A DNA stretch of 64,000 nucleotides, taken from the NCBI RefSeq assembly GCF_900465315.1, contig NZ_UBIX01000010.1; one strand, 5' to 3'. This document shows positions 1 to 8,167 of the stretch, in pieces. The notes under the pieces are model-generated. The model did no database searches and was not told where the DNA came from. It worked only from the letters and a program-made list of their open reading frames with translations. This stretch comes from Asaia bogorensis_B. GTDB lineage: Bacteria > Pseudomonadota > Alphaproteobacteria > Acetobacterales > Acetobacteraceae. Position 1 is the stretch's first letter. Each line of letters starts with the position of its first letter. A program made the position numbers and the translations under genes.

Positions 1-385
1 AGACATCGTTGAAGGCAATACCTTCATGCAATGTTCCGTCGCGCCCTGTCGCTTTCATGCGCAGAGGGTGGAGTTCTGAGGACTGTGCTCGCGTCAGGCG
101 TGAAATCAGGTCTTCGTCGGAGATCGTGTTGAGCAGAAAGCCGACAGAACCGCAATTCAGTCCATAAACCGGAATGCCGTGCTCTGCGACCTTGTGGAGG
201 ACCTCGAGCAGGAAGCCATCGCCACCCAGGCAAACCACCACTTCCGCCTGCTCGATAGCGCAATCACCGTGGCATTCGATAAATCGCTGGCGGGTTTTCT
301 GCGCAATATCCGTGGGGGAGGCAAGGAAAGCGATACGTTGTGGCGGCTGCCTGAACCAGCGTTGGGGCGTGGGTGCAAGGGTCAT
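1..385 (-). CDS. nadK: NAD kinase, N-terminal part (runs off window)
   Basis: This is the 5' part of an ATP-NAD kinase, which phosphorylates NAD+ to NADP+ in the cytoplasm and is the main source of NADP(H). It starts at an ATG at 385 and is still open at base 1, giving about 128 residues. The reading frame contains the family's GGDGFLLE motif near residue 53, in which the aspartate of GGDG is the catalytic/phosphate-binding residue. This is followed by PVYGLNCGSVGFLLN, the conserved NxGxxGFL segment. A LHPLRMKA stretch further on matches the start of the beta-sandwich domain. No in-frame ATG lies just upstream. The gene is divergent from moaB, with 237 bases between the two starts. The family call is secure; only the missing C-terminus is unseen. 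Confidence 0.9.
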   Translation of the reverse strand, partial: MTLAPTPQRWFRQPPQRIAFLASPTDIAQKTRQRFIECHGDCAIEQAEVVVCLGGDGFLLEVLHKVAEHGIPVYGLNCGSVGFLLNTISDEDLISRLTRAQSSELHPLRMKATGRDGTLHEGIAFNDV

Positions 386-622
386 CCCAGCGCCACATAC
401 CGCTGTACAAGGGTCGATTGAGCTAACCTGACAATAAGCAACGATCTGTCCATTCCAATGGGGAAACGCAGAAGGAGAATGCGACAGTAACGGGCCCGGC
501 ACGACACCGCAACAGGGTGTCGCGCCATACATTTCGTGCGCCATCAGGCGTTACCCTTGGCGGCCTGGTACGGTTGGCGCTATCCCGGATGTTCGAACTC
601 CATCAGCAAGGTGCTTCCAGCC
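386..622. other. Divergent nadK/moaB intergenic region with a hairpin
   Basis: No gene is supported here. It should hold both divergent promoters. The clearest structure is a hairpin at 498-526: CGACACC (502-508), a 7-base loop, and GGTGTCG (516-522), extended by GGC/GCC beyond one mismatch. No T-run follows on either strand, so it does not look like an intrinsic terminator. Confidence 0.4.
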
Positions 623-1153
623 ATGAGCCAGGCAGAAAAACAGGTCAGCTTTCTACCTTGTCGGATTGCCGTACTCACCATATCGGATACGCGCGATCTT
701 TCATCGGATCGCTCAGGTGCGATCCTCGCCGAACGTGTGCAGACCGCTGGGCATGAGCTGGCTTCGCGTGACGTCGTCTCCGATGATCTCGAACTGATCG
801 TGTCGCGTCTGCGTGAGTGGATCGACCGCGATGATGTGGATGTCGTGATTACCACCGGCGGGACTGGCGTGACCGGGAGGGACGTTACACCTGAAGCCTT
901 CGCTCGGGTGATCGAGAAGGAAATCCCCGGTTTCGGCGAGCTCTTTCGTATGCTTTCCTACGCCAAGATCGGGACCTCGACCATTCAGTCGCGCGCCACG
1001 GCTGGCGTAGCGCGAGGTACTTTTCTTTTCGCCTTGCCAGGCTCAACCGGCGCCGTGCGCGATGGATGGGATGATATCCTTGTTCACCAGCTCGATAGCC
1101 GGCACAAGCCGTGTAATTTTGTGGAACTCATGCCGCGTCTGCTTGAAAGATAG
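623..1153 (+). CDS. moaB: Molybdenum cofactor biosynthesis protein B (MoaB/MogA family)
   Basis: A 176-residue cytoplasmic protein of the MoaB/MogA family, which acts in molybdenum cofactor synthesis at the molybdopterin adenylylation step. The sequence has IAVLTISDTR near the N-terminus, a VDVVITTGGTGVTGRDVTPEA segment carrying the family GGTG motif, and LFALPGSTGAV near the end. Length fits the family (about 170-180). ATG 623 is chosen because homology begins shortly after it; the frame stays open further upstream to about 536, but that part has no family similarity. It stands alone, divergent from nadK and convergent with the large glycosyltransferase. Molybdoenzymes are common in acetic acid bacteria, but none lies in this window. 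Confidence 0.9.
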   Translation: MSQAEKQVSFLPCRIAVLTISDTRDLSSDRSGAILAERVQTAGHELASRDVVSDDLELIVSRLREWIDRDDVDVVITTGGTGVTGRDVTPEAFARVIEKEIPGFGELFRMLSYAKIGTSTIQSRATAGVARGTFLFALPGSTGAVRDGWDDILVHQLDSRHKPCNFVELMPRLLER

Positions 1154-1170
1154 TCTGAGGAAAAGGCGGG

Positions 1171-4100
1171 TCAGGAAAGTCTCAAGCGCTTTTTCCTTGC
1201 GGGTGTGCGGAGACCGAACTGTGCCCTGAGCTCTGCACTGTACTGAGCCTGTCTCGCCGCCAGCGCCTTGCCGGGGCCAAGTTTTCGCCCGATGAGATCA
1301 TGCATGGTCTCGATCTCGTCCAGATGCTCGGTCAGATCGAGGGCGCCCGTAACCGAGCGCGCATGACGGCGATGGATATTAAGGGGCTTGGCGAGGTAGG
1401 CTATTTGGGCGCCGGGTTGTAGCAGAAGCTCTATGTATAGTCGCCAGTCACCAGCCAGGCGGAAGTTATCCAGATCGGCCCGGCAGTTTGCCATGGCGAC
1501 CTCGAACGCCGAGCGTCGGAAAAGGGCTGCGCTCACGTTCAGGATCAGATTGCAACTCGAGAGACAGTGACGGACGAAATGTTCGCCATCCATCAGCAGA
1601 TCGCGGTCGAAATCATGACCAACATATCTGTGGTAATAACCCTTGTAATCAGGCGAAATGGAAACACCATCCCGGTCTATCGACCGGCTATCGCAGAATG
1701 CCATGGTCAATTGCGGTGTTTGGCCTACCACGGCTGCAAGTTCACTCAGGAACTCTGGTTCGCACAAATCGTCCGCCTCGGCGATCCAGAGCCATTCGCC
1801 TTGCGCCAGCTGCGCAGCCAGTTGCCACTGATTGAAGACAGAGCCGCTCTGCCTGGTCTGTCTGACAAGCCTGATCGTCCGGTTGAACGAGGAAGCTGTC
1901 TTTTCAGCAAGTTCTGCGCTGCCATCAGATGATGCATCGTCGATAACGATGATTTCTATCACGGGGTAGTTCTGGGCAAAGATCGTCGCTAGCCTTGCAG
2001 CAAGATACTGTGCGTAATTGTATGAAAGAACCACCACCGAAATTGTTGGCAGGTCCGGCACTGCCAATGTGAGAAGCTGCTGCACATAGCGATCAAATGA
2101 GAAGCGTTCTCCCAAAGATTTACCGCGCTGCTTACGTTCCGATAGTGCAGCCTTGCTGATGGCGGGGCTGGATAAAATCCAGCCTGCGGTGGCTGGGAGA
2201 TCTCCGGGTGCGATTACTGCGTGAGCGTTGTCACCCTCCTGCCTGAGTTCATCGAGCAGATCGGGTATCATGCCGTTGCGGGCAAACGCCATACAGGAGA
2301 GACCTGAGGCAAGGGCTTCGAGCACGACTGAGGGGTAAGGATCCTCCCGGGATGTGAGAGTGAAAAGGTCGGCTGCCGCCAGGAAGGGACCGACATCCTC
2401 AACACGACCGGGTAAATGAAAAAAATGGGTTGCCTGCGCGGCCTCGATATCTGAAGCGAGCGCCCGTGTGAGGCTTTCATCAATGGCACCCACCCACATG
2501 AAATGAATGGACCGTGAACTACCGGGTGCTTTCGCCCCGTGCGCACCAGGGTCGGGTATGCCAGCGACCGGAGCATTTGTCGGCTGAAATGCCGGGCTTC
2601 TAATCATCTGCCAGAGTTGCAGGAACAGATCGAATCCTTTGCGTATGTCGCCATATCCGACGCCAATCACAACAAGATCGTTCGAGCCGATACCATAGGC
2701 AAGCCTCACGCGGCGGCGGTCAGAATCCGAAAAAACCACGGGATGATAAAGCCCTTGTGGCAGGATAATGGCTTCGGGGCACAGCCGGGTCAGTTGAGCG
2801 CCGGGCACGATAACCGATCTTGCCACGAGGCGCGCTGTGGCAAGCGGTGCTTCCAGGGCGTGCTGCCTTATCATGCCGGGGAGTTCGTGCACGAGAAGGG
2901 TGAAGTTGATCCCGGCGCTGGTGAGGTCAGAAGCCAGCCAGGACGAGGCCGCGCTATTGACCAGAGCAGCGGTAAAGCCCTCATTCCTGAGCGTTTGAAG
3001 GCGCTCACGTCCTGCAGGCGTGTTTGGCTTGAGTATCTCGACGGTGCCAACCTGACGGTATCGCCCGAGGAGATCGCCGCCACCAAGGAGAATGAACGTA
3101 ATCTCTATCCCATGATTGCATCGCAGCGTCTCGCCAATCGCGAGGAGCAACATTTGCGCTCCGGCAGGAAACGCGTCGTGACCAACGAGGAGCAGGCGGT
3201 GCGGTGAAAAACAGCTGTGAAAGCCAGTTACGGCACGTGCTGTCGCATTGAGATAGGCCGCACCAAAGTGGACGTCAGGTTCGAGATAGGCGCCTTCGGC
3301 CCATTCATTCCATGCATTTACGCAAACGATGGGCTCGTTGAAAAACGGCGCAGCGTGGGCCTGGCGGATCGTCTCCCCCAGCCATCGTTCATAGAGCCGC
3401 GGGCTCGATCCGTGCAGGACAAGGCCTGCGCCCTGGCGTCTGGGATCATTGTCCCATGATGGGCTCACTGTGCGTATGCGCGGGAAATCCGGTTCGGGGT
3501 CGGCCAGCGCCTTATCGACCAGTTCGGCATAGTCGTACACGCGCGCCGTCATGTCTTCGTCGAGGATCTGCAACCCGCTTTCAATGGGCGTGCAGTCCAG
3601 TGTCAGCTTGTGGGGAGGGAACTCGATCGCACCGTCCAGGCCAAACTGTCTCGGGTCATGATCATCAAAGGCCTGAGCCATGATCACGATGGGCGTCACA
3701 CCGTGGCTCTCTGTAAAGAGGTTGCGCCACTTCGCGATGCGACGGGATGCATCGGGGATGATGCCGGGGCGGTAGATCATGAAGAGAGGGCGATTATCAA
3801 TCCTGATATACCGCGGGTCCGCCATATGGCGAGCAAGATCGGCAATCATGGCATCGTCGTCGTGCTCGCAATAGTCCTGCGAGATGAGAACATCCTTGTC
3901 GCCGCCGTCCCACCGACGGCTCCAGCTTTCATTGGCCCACATCAGGCAGAAAGGAATGTCGATATCCGGGCAACGCAGTAGTGTTTCCATGGGCGTGTCG
4001 AGCAGCCTCTTGCCGCTGAACCAGTAATGGTAAAAGACGAAACCCTCGATGCCGCTTTCTCGCGCTATTTTCGCCTGTTCGCGTAGCGGCGCTTCGTTAT

Positions 4101-4956
4101 CCAGCCGGTAATGGCCCAGATCGCGTGGGATACGTGGCTGATAATGATCGGCAAAGCGCGGCAGGGCACGTGAGATATTTGTCCACTCGGTGAAGCCTTT
4201 TCCCCACCAGGTGTCATTGTCGGCATTGGGATGGAACTGGGGAAGATAATAGGCGAGCACGCGCGCGCGACGTATGGCCGCATCCGGTAGCGGATGATGG
4301 GTCTCGAACTGCGGGCCGGGCTGGGTCCGTCGCCTGACTTCGCGAGCGATCGTTGTCTCATGCTCAGGAAGGCAAGGAAAAACACCATTCTCGTGGCGGT
4401 GGGCTAGCCAGTGCAGGAACGGGTTTGTGTCGGGCTGATGGCGCAGGTAGCGCATCCGGTAGAATGCGGGGTCAAAACCCTCGAATGGTCGGCGTACTTC
4501 ACGATAACCCTGCACCATATAATGCTCGACCGGATCCATGCCGGATGCCGCCACGTCAGGATAGGTGCGAAGATAGAAGGCCGTATCGAACTCTGGCATG
4601 GGCCGCACATGCAATGACTGACGATTGGCAAGGTAATGGGCGAGGGCATTTGTGTTGGCAGGAACCAGATTGGCTTGGCGGTACCAGACAGGATCGAACC
4701 AGGCGACGGGGCGTCGCCCCTCATATTCACCCTTGGTCAGATAATGAATCAAAGGATCCTCGGTGACATCCCTGTTCGTCATCAGGTACCAGGCAGGATC
4801 GAAAAAGGCGTTTGGCTTGCGCCCCTCGCGCCAGCCAGTGGCATGGTAATGAAGAAGGGCGCCGCTGCCGATGTCACGCAGGTCAGGATTGCGGGAGAGG
4901 TAAAATGCCGTGTCGAAAAGCCCGGAATGTCCGATCATTTTTAGGATGGTTGGCAT
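1171..4956 (-). CDS. Three-enzyme glycosyltransferase: FD-repeat region, WbsX-like, GT4 and GT2 modules
   Basis: A 1261-residue protein expected to build surface polysaccharide from nucleotide sugars. It opens with five repeats beginning FDxAFYL/FDPAWYL (near residues 14, 52, 87, 123, 161), each containing an HY...G..EGRRP-like segment. Next comes a WbsX-type glycosyltransferase module from about 235 to 590, with YYLPQFHP, WWGKGFTEWTN, FCLMWANESW and NAWNEWAEG. A GT-B, family 4-like module follows (about 610-960) with GVGYGDIRKGFD, HLPGRVEDV and REDPYPSVVLEALASG, the donor-binding E-x7-E region. A GT-A, family 2 module ends it (about 970-1230) with ISVVVLSYN, VIDDASSDGS and the metal-binding AEADD. 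There is no signal peptide or membrane segment. No flippase, polymerase or sugar-nucleotide genes adjoin it. Substrates cannot be read from sequence. Confidence 0.85.
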   Translation of the reverse strand: MPTILKMIGHSGLFDTAFYLSRNPDLRDIGSGALLHYHATGWREGRKPNAFFDPAWYLMTNRDVTEDPLIHYLTKGEYEGRRPVAWFDPVWYRQANLVPANTNALAHYLANRQSLHVRPMPEFDTAFYLRTYPDVAASGMDPVEHYMVQGYREVRRPFEGFDPAFYRMRYLRHQPDTNPFLHWLAHRHENGVFPCLPEHETTIAREVRRRTQPGPQFETHHPLPDAAIRRARVLAYYLPQFHPNADNDTWWGKGFTEWTNISRALPRFADHYQPRIPRDLGHYRLDNEAPLREQAKIARESGIEGFVFYHYWFSGKRLLDTPMETLLRCPDIDIPFCLMWANESWSRRWDGGDKDVLISQDYCEHDDDAMIADLARHMADPRYIRIDNRPLFMIYRPGIIPDASRRIAKWRNLFTESHGVTPIVIMAQAFDDHDPRQFGLDGAIEFPPHKLTLDCTPIESGLQILDEDMTARVYDYAELVDKALADPEPDFPRIRTVSPSWDNDPRRQGAGLVLHGSSPRLYERWLGETIRQAHAAPFFNEPIVCVNAWNEWAEGAYLEPDVHFGAAYLNATARAVTGFHSCFSPHRLLLVGHDAFPAGAQMLLLAIGETLRCNHGIEITFILLGGGDLLGRYRQVGTVEILKPNTPAGRERLQTLRNEGFTAALVNSAASSWLASDLTSAGINFTLLVHELPGMIRQHALEAPLATARLVARSVIVPGAQLTRLCPEAIILPQGLYHPVVFSDSDRRRVRLAYGIGSNDLVVIGVGYGDIRKGFDLFLQLWQMIRSPAFQPTNAPVAGIPDPGAHGAKAPGSSRSIHFMWVGAIDESLTRALASDIEAAQATHFFHLPGRVEDVGPFLAAADLFTLTSREDPYPSVVLEALASGLSCMAFARNGMIPDLLDELRQEGDNAHAVIAPGDLPATAGWILSSPAISKAALSERKQRGKSLGERFSFDRYVQQLLTLAVPDLPTISVVVLSYNYAQYLAARLATIFAQNYPVIEIIVIDDASSDGSAELAEKTASSFNRTIRLVRQTRQSGSVFNQWQLAAQLAQGEWLWIAEADDLCEPEFLSELAAVVGQTPQLTMAFCDSRSIDRDGVSISPDYKGYYHRYVGHDFDRDLLMDGEHFVRHCLSSCNLILNVSAALFRRSAFEVAMANCRADLDNFRLAGDWRLYIELLLQPGAQIAYLAKPLNIHRRHARSVTGALDLTEHLDEIETMHDLIGRKLGPGKALAARQAQYSAELRAQFGLRTPARKKRLRLS

Positions 4957-5237
4957 CTCTTTCTCTCCGGCGATTCGTTAAAAAAACATTAAACCAGATT
5001 CTCACTCTTCGCCACGCATTCTTGTGAGCATGCCCGTGCTTTCCGCAGGAAAAGGTATGAGGGCATTGACAGGTGGCGCAGTGGAATTGCAGCCGGACAA
5101 ATCCGGTGCCATATCTTGTGCTTCGTGCGGTGCCCGGGCCTGCAAGGCTATCGGCACTGACAGGAAGCATTTGTCACCATCAGCAATCGTCGAAAGGCAG
5201 CGTCGTGTTCTGGCGGGCCGGGGCGGAACATGGAGCC
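4957..5237. promoter_or_regulatory. metX upstream region with three hairpins
   Basis: These 281 bases separate the divergent glycosyltransferase and metX. No gene is supported. Three successive short hairpins lie at 5093-5106 (CCGGA/TCCGG), 5130-5157 (GTGCC/GGCAC) and 5158-5176 (TGACA/TGTCA). GGTGCC at 5105-5110 could pair instead with GGCAC at 5153-5157, so two alternative folds exist. This may be a structured metX leader. I could not match it to the conserved core of SAM-II or any other known SAM riboswitch class. Confidence 0.35.
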
Positions 5238-6554
5238 ATGCAACATCATCTTGACCCCGCCGTGCGCCTGACGAACGATCGTGCCAGAGCTGACGCGAAA
5301 GCAGAGCCTCCCGGTAGCAACCCTTCGGTAGAGACGTCCGCGGGGGGCGTGCACGGCAGGGCACCGGAGAGAGTGGAAAATATCTCTCCGACATCGTTTC
5401 AGGTCAGGCTTGATCAGGGGATGACGCTCGAATGCGGAGCGCATATTGCTCCGCTTGATATTGCTTATTGCGCCTATGGAACGCTCTCGCCTCATCGGGA
5501 TAATGTCATTCTCGTGTGCCATGCCCTGACGGGTGATCAGTACGTCGCGGAAACCCATCCTGTGACTGGCAAGCCAGGATGGTGGAACCGTGCTGTCGGG
5601 CCTGGATGCGCGATCGATACCGAACGGTTCTATGTTCTCTGCGTCAATGTGCTCGGCGGCTGCATGGGGTCATCGGGCCCGCGTACCGTGAGAGACAATG
5701 GCGAACCCTGGGGTACCGATTTTCCGCCCATCACCATCAGGGATATGGTCTTTGCCCAGGCGAAGCTGCTGGACCATCTGGGGATAGAGCGCCTGTTCGC
5801 CGCCATTGGCGGCTCGATGGGGGGCATGCAGGTGCTGCAATGGGTGGCGAGTTTTCCCGAGCGTGTCGGTGCCGCGATGCCCATCGCAACGGCGCCGTTT
5901 CATTCCGCCCAGAACATCGCGTTCAACGAGGTAAGTCGCCAGGCGATCTGTGGAGATCCCGACTGGTGCGGTGGTCGCTATTGGGCGCATGGCACGATAC
6001 CCGCCAAGGGCCTCGCCGTGGCACGTATGATGGCGCATATCACCTATCTGTCCGAAGAGGCCCTGACCCAGAAGTTCGGTCGTCGCACGCGGCGTGATGC
6101 CATCCCCTCGCAGGAGCCTGCTGCGTCAGGGAATTCCCTTTTTGGCGAAATCTTTGAGGTCGAGAGTTATCTGCGTCATCAGGGATCGAGTTTCGTGCGT
6201 CGCTTCGATGCCAATTCCTATCTCACCATTACGCGTGCTCTCGATTATTTCGATCTGAGCGCGGATTACGATGGCGATCTGTCGGCACCCTTCCGCCACT
6301 GCAAGACGCGCTTTTGTATCATCTCCTTCACCTCCGACTGGTTGTTTCCCACGTCGCAGTCGCGGCTTCTGGCCCGCGCCCTGAACCGGGCGGGGGTGAA
6401 TGTCTCTTTTGTCGAGATTGAGAGCGACCGGGGTCATGATGCATTTCTGCTGGAGGAGCCCGATCTCGATCGCACCATGCGCGGCTTCATCAACGGCGCG
6501 GCTGAACAGGCCGGACTCATCGACAAAGTGATGGAGGCAAGCCATGCGCCTTGA
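5238..6554 (+). CDS. metX: Homoserine O-acetyltransferase
   Basis: An alpha/beta-hydrolase-fold acyltransferase that acylates homoserine in the first committed step of methionine synthesis. With the ATG at 5238 it has 438 residues. The frame stays open upstream to a GTG at 5073, but residues before the chosen ATG look non-coding. Seen motifs are CHALTGDQY (oxyanion region), NVLGGCMGSSGP, the nucleophile elbow GGSMGGMQ with the catalytic serine, LFPTSQS, and DRGHDAFLLE with the catalytic histidine. The N-terminal 55 residues or so before FQVRLDQGM are an extension relative to most family members. metW begins inside its last 11 bases, the usual metXW pairing. Acetyl versus succinyl donor cannot be settled by family alone; acetyl is the default name. 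Confidence 0.92.
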   Translation: MQHHLDPAVRLTNDRARADAKAEPPGSNPSVETSAGGVHGRAPERVENISPTSFQVRLDQGMTLECGAHIAPLDIAYCAYGTLSPHRDNVILVCHALTGDQYVAETHPVTGKPGWWNRAVGPGCAIDTERFYVLCVNVLGGCMGSSGPRTVRDNGEPWGTDFPPITIRDMVFAQAKLLDHLGIERLFAAIGGSMGGMQVLQWVASFPERVGAAMPIATAPFHSAQNIAFNEVSRQAICGDPDWCGGRYWAHGTIPAKGLAVARMMAHITYLSEEALTQKFGRRTRRDAIPSQEPAASGNSLFGEIFEVESYLRHQGSSFVRRFDANSYLTITRALDYFDLSADYDGDLSAPFRHCKTRFCIISFTSDWLFPTSQSRLLARALNRAGVNVSFVEIESDRGHDAFLLEEPDLDRTMRGFINGAAEQAGLIDKVMEASHAP

Positions 6555-7143
6555 TCAGCACCTTATCGCCGAGATGATCGAGCCCGGAACGCGTGTTCTG
6601 GATGTCGGCAGTGGCGATGGCGCCCTGATCGACCATCTGTTTCGCACCCGCCAGTGCGATGCGCGCGGCATCGAAATCGACATGCGCGAGGTGACGCGTT
6701 CGGTCGCGCATGGCCTGCCCGTCATGCACGGTGATGCCGATCAGGATCTGATTCATTATTCCGATGACGCCTTCGATTATGTGGTATTGCAACGCACGCT
6801 GCAGGCGGTCGAGAAGCCGCGCGAGGTGCTACGCCAGATGTTGCGCATCGGGCGTCACGCAATCATCTCCTTCCCGAATTTCGGCCATTGGCGCCTGCGC
6901 CTGCAGATCCTGCTTAGTGGGCGTATGCCCATGAACAAGGTGTGGCATACGCCCTGGTACGAGACACCCAATATCCATCCATGCACCATTCAGGACTTTC
7001 TCGAGCTCTGTGAGAGCGAAGGCTATGTGATTGATCGCTGGCTGGCCATTGATGAGGCCGGAGAGCGTGCGCCGTGGCGTCGGTCGATCCGTCTGGCCAA
7101 TCTGTTTGGCGAACAGGCACTCTTTCTTTTGCGCAAGCGTTGA
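6544..7143 (+). CDS. metW: Methionine biosynthesis protein MetW
   Basis: A 199-residue protein with a class I methyltransferase-like fold, found next to metX in proteobacteria and needed together with MetX for efficient homoserine acylation. It shows the SAM-binding-type loop VLDVGSGDGALIDHL near residue 20 and DYVVLQRTLQ, SFPNFGHWRLR and PWYETPNIHPC, typical of the MetW family. Its ATG lies within the last 11 bases of metX, which implies translational coupling and a two-gene operon. The methyl-transfer activity itself is not established for the family. Confidence 0.93.
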   Translation: MRLDQHLIAEMIEPGTRVLDVGSGDGALIDHLFRTRQCDARGIEIDMREVTRSVAHGLPVMHGDADQDLIHYSDDAFDYVVLQRTLQAVEKPREVLRQMLRIGRHAIISFPNFGHWRLRLQILLSGRMPMNKVWHTPWYETPNIHPCTIQDFLELCESEGYVIDRWLAIDEAGERAPWRRSIRLANLFGEQALFLLRKR

Positions 7144-7280
7144 GCGGGCGCACCCTTCGCAACGGCATATTACGAATTTAATCGAAATATCGCTTTACGT
7201 CGGCGTGAACCCTGTGTTTGCATCACGCGTTTCCAGAGTTCCACAACCCTGCCGGGGTTCTCAGGATAGCGGAGTTATTC

Positions 7281-7889
7281 ATGACAGACATTCTGACTGC
7301 CATTGCCGAACGTCGAGCGACCAAGCGTTTCGAGCCGGATGTGACGATTCCCGAGCATGAATTGCGCGCCATTCTTGATGCAGGGCGTCATGCACCTACA
7401 GCATTCAACATTCAGCACTGGCGCTTTGTCGTCGTGTCAGATCCGGCGCTACGCAAGGAAATCCGGGCAGTTTCATGGAACCAGCCGCAGGTGGAAGAGG
7501 CGAGTGCCCTTATCGTGCTCTGCGCCGATTTCAAGGCCTGGGAAAAGAACCCGGCCCGTTACTGGGCCGAAGCCCCTGAGAAGATGCAGGCGACCTATGA
7601 GGGCATGATCCAGAAGTTCTACAGCGGCAACGAGCAGATGCAGCGCGACGAGGGTATCCGGTCATGTGGCATGGCGGCGTATGCCCTGATGCTGGCCGCA
7701 GCGGCCCATGGATATCAGAGTTGCCCCATGGATGGATTCGACTTCAAGGCCGTGGGTGAACTGATCAACCTGCCCAAGGATCATGAGGTTGTCATGTTCG
7801 TCGCCATAGGCAAAAAGGCTGGCGATTATCCTCCGCATGGCGGCCATCTGCCGTTGGAGGAAACCATTATCCATAATCGGTTTGGCTGA
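7281..7889 (+). CDS. Nitroreductase family protein
   Basis: A 202-residue FMN-dependent oxidoreductase of the nitroreductase superfamily. The N-terminus has AIAERRATKRFEPD, the FMN phosphate-binding arginine cluster of these enzymes, followed by GRHAPTAFNIQHWRFVVV. The central part has the SCGMAAYALMLAAAAHGYQSCPMDGFD segment, and the C-terminus has VVMFVAIGKKAG. Start ATG 7281 has GGAG 7-10 bases upstream. Such enzymes reduce nitroaromatics, quinones or enals with NAD(P)H; the physiological substrate cannot be told from sequence. It stands alone between metW and the helicase. Confidence 0.88.
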   Translation: MTDILTAIAERRATKRFEPDVTIPEHELRAILDAGRHAPTAFNIQHWRFVVVSDPALRKEIRAVSWNQPQVEEASALIVLCADFKAWEKNPARYWAEAPEKMQATYEGMIQKFYSGNEQMQRDEGIRSCGMAAYALMLAAAAHGYQSCPMDGFDFKAVGELINLPKDHEVVMFVAIGKKAGDYPPHGGHLPLEETIIHNRFG

Positions 7890-8167
7890 TAGGTCTGGCC
7901 TAGCACTGGAGCTCTGTAGATCATCTGGTTCCGATCACGGTTTGATGAGCGTGATGGCTTGCACGAAAGCAAGCCTCTGCCTATATGGGCTCTTCCCGGT
8001 CCAGATTGATCCAGGTGGCCCGGCTGTCATGCTTATGGCAGCCGCCGTGTTTCCTGCGTCGTCGTTTCTGGATCTTTACCTATCCTGACGACGTCCGGGC
8101 CAAGAGACGTCATCCTGTGAGCCTGCCCTCGTTGGCATCGCTCGTGCCCAAGGAGGCGTTTTCGACC
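7890..8167 (+). promoter_or_regulatory. Structured leader upstream of the rhlE-type helicase
   Basis: This 278-base interval carries four hairpins: ATCACG/CGTGAT (7934-7955), GGCTTGC/GCAAGCC (7956-7975) starting at the very next base, a 10-bp stem CGGCTGTCAT/ATGGCAGCCG with a GCTT loop and one G-U pair (8021-8044), and GACGTC/GACGTC (8090-8111). AGGAGG at 8151-8156 is a strong ribosome-binding site 11 bases before the start. Long structured leaders are known for some bacterial DEAD-box helicase mRNAs. That this one is transcribed as a leader is an inference; the first two hairpins might instead end the nitroreductase transcript, although no T-run follows. Confidence 0.4.

Noticed and set aside
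4957..5237. SAM riboswitch upstream of metX
   Set aside because: Hairpins exist, but the conserved SAM-II core was not found; kept only as an unassigned structured leader.
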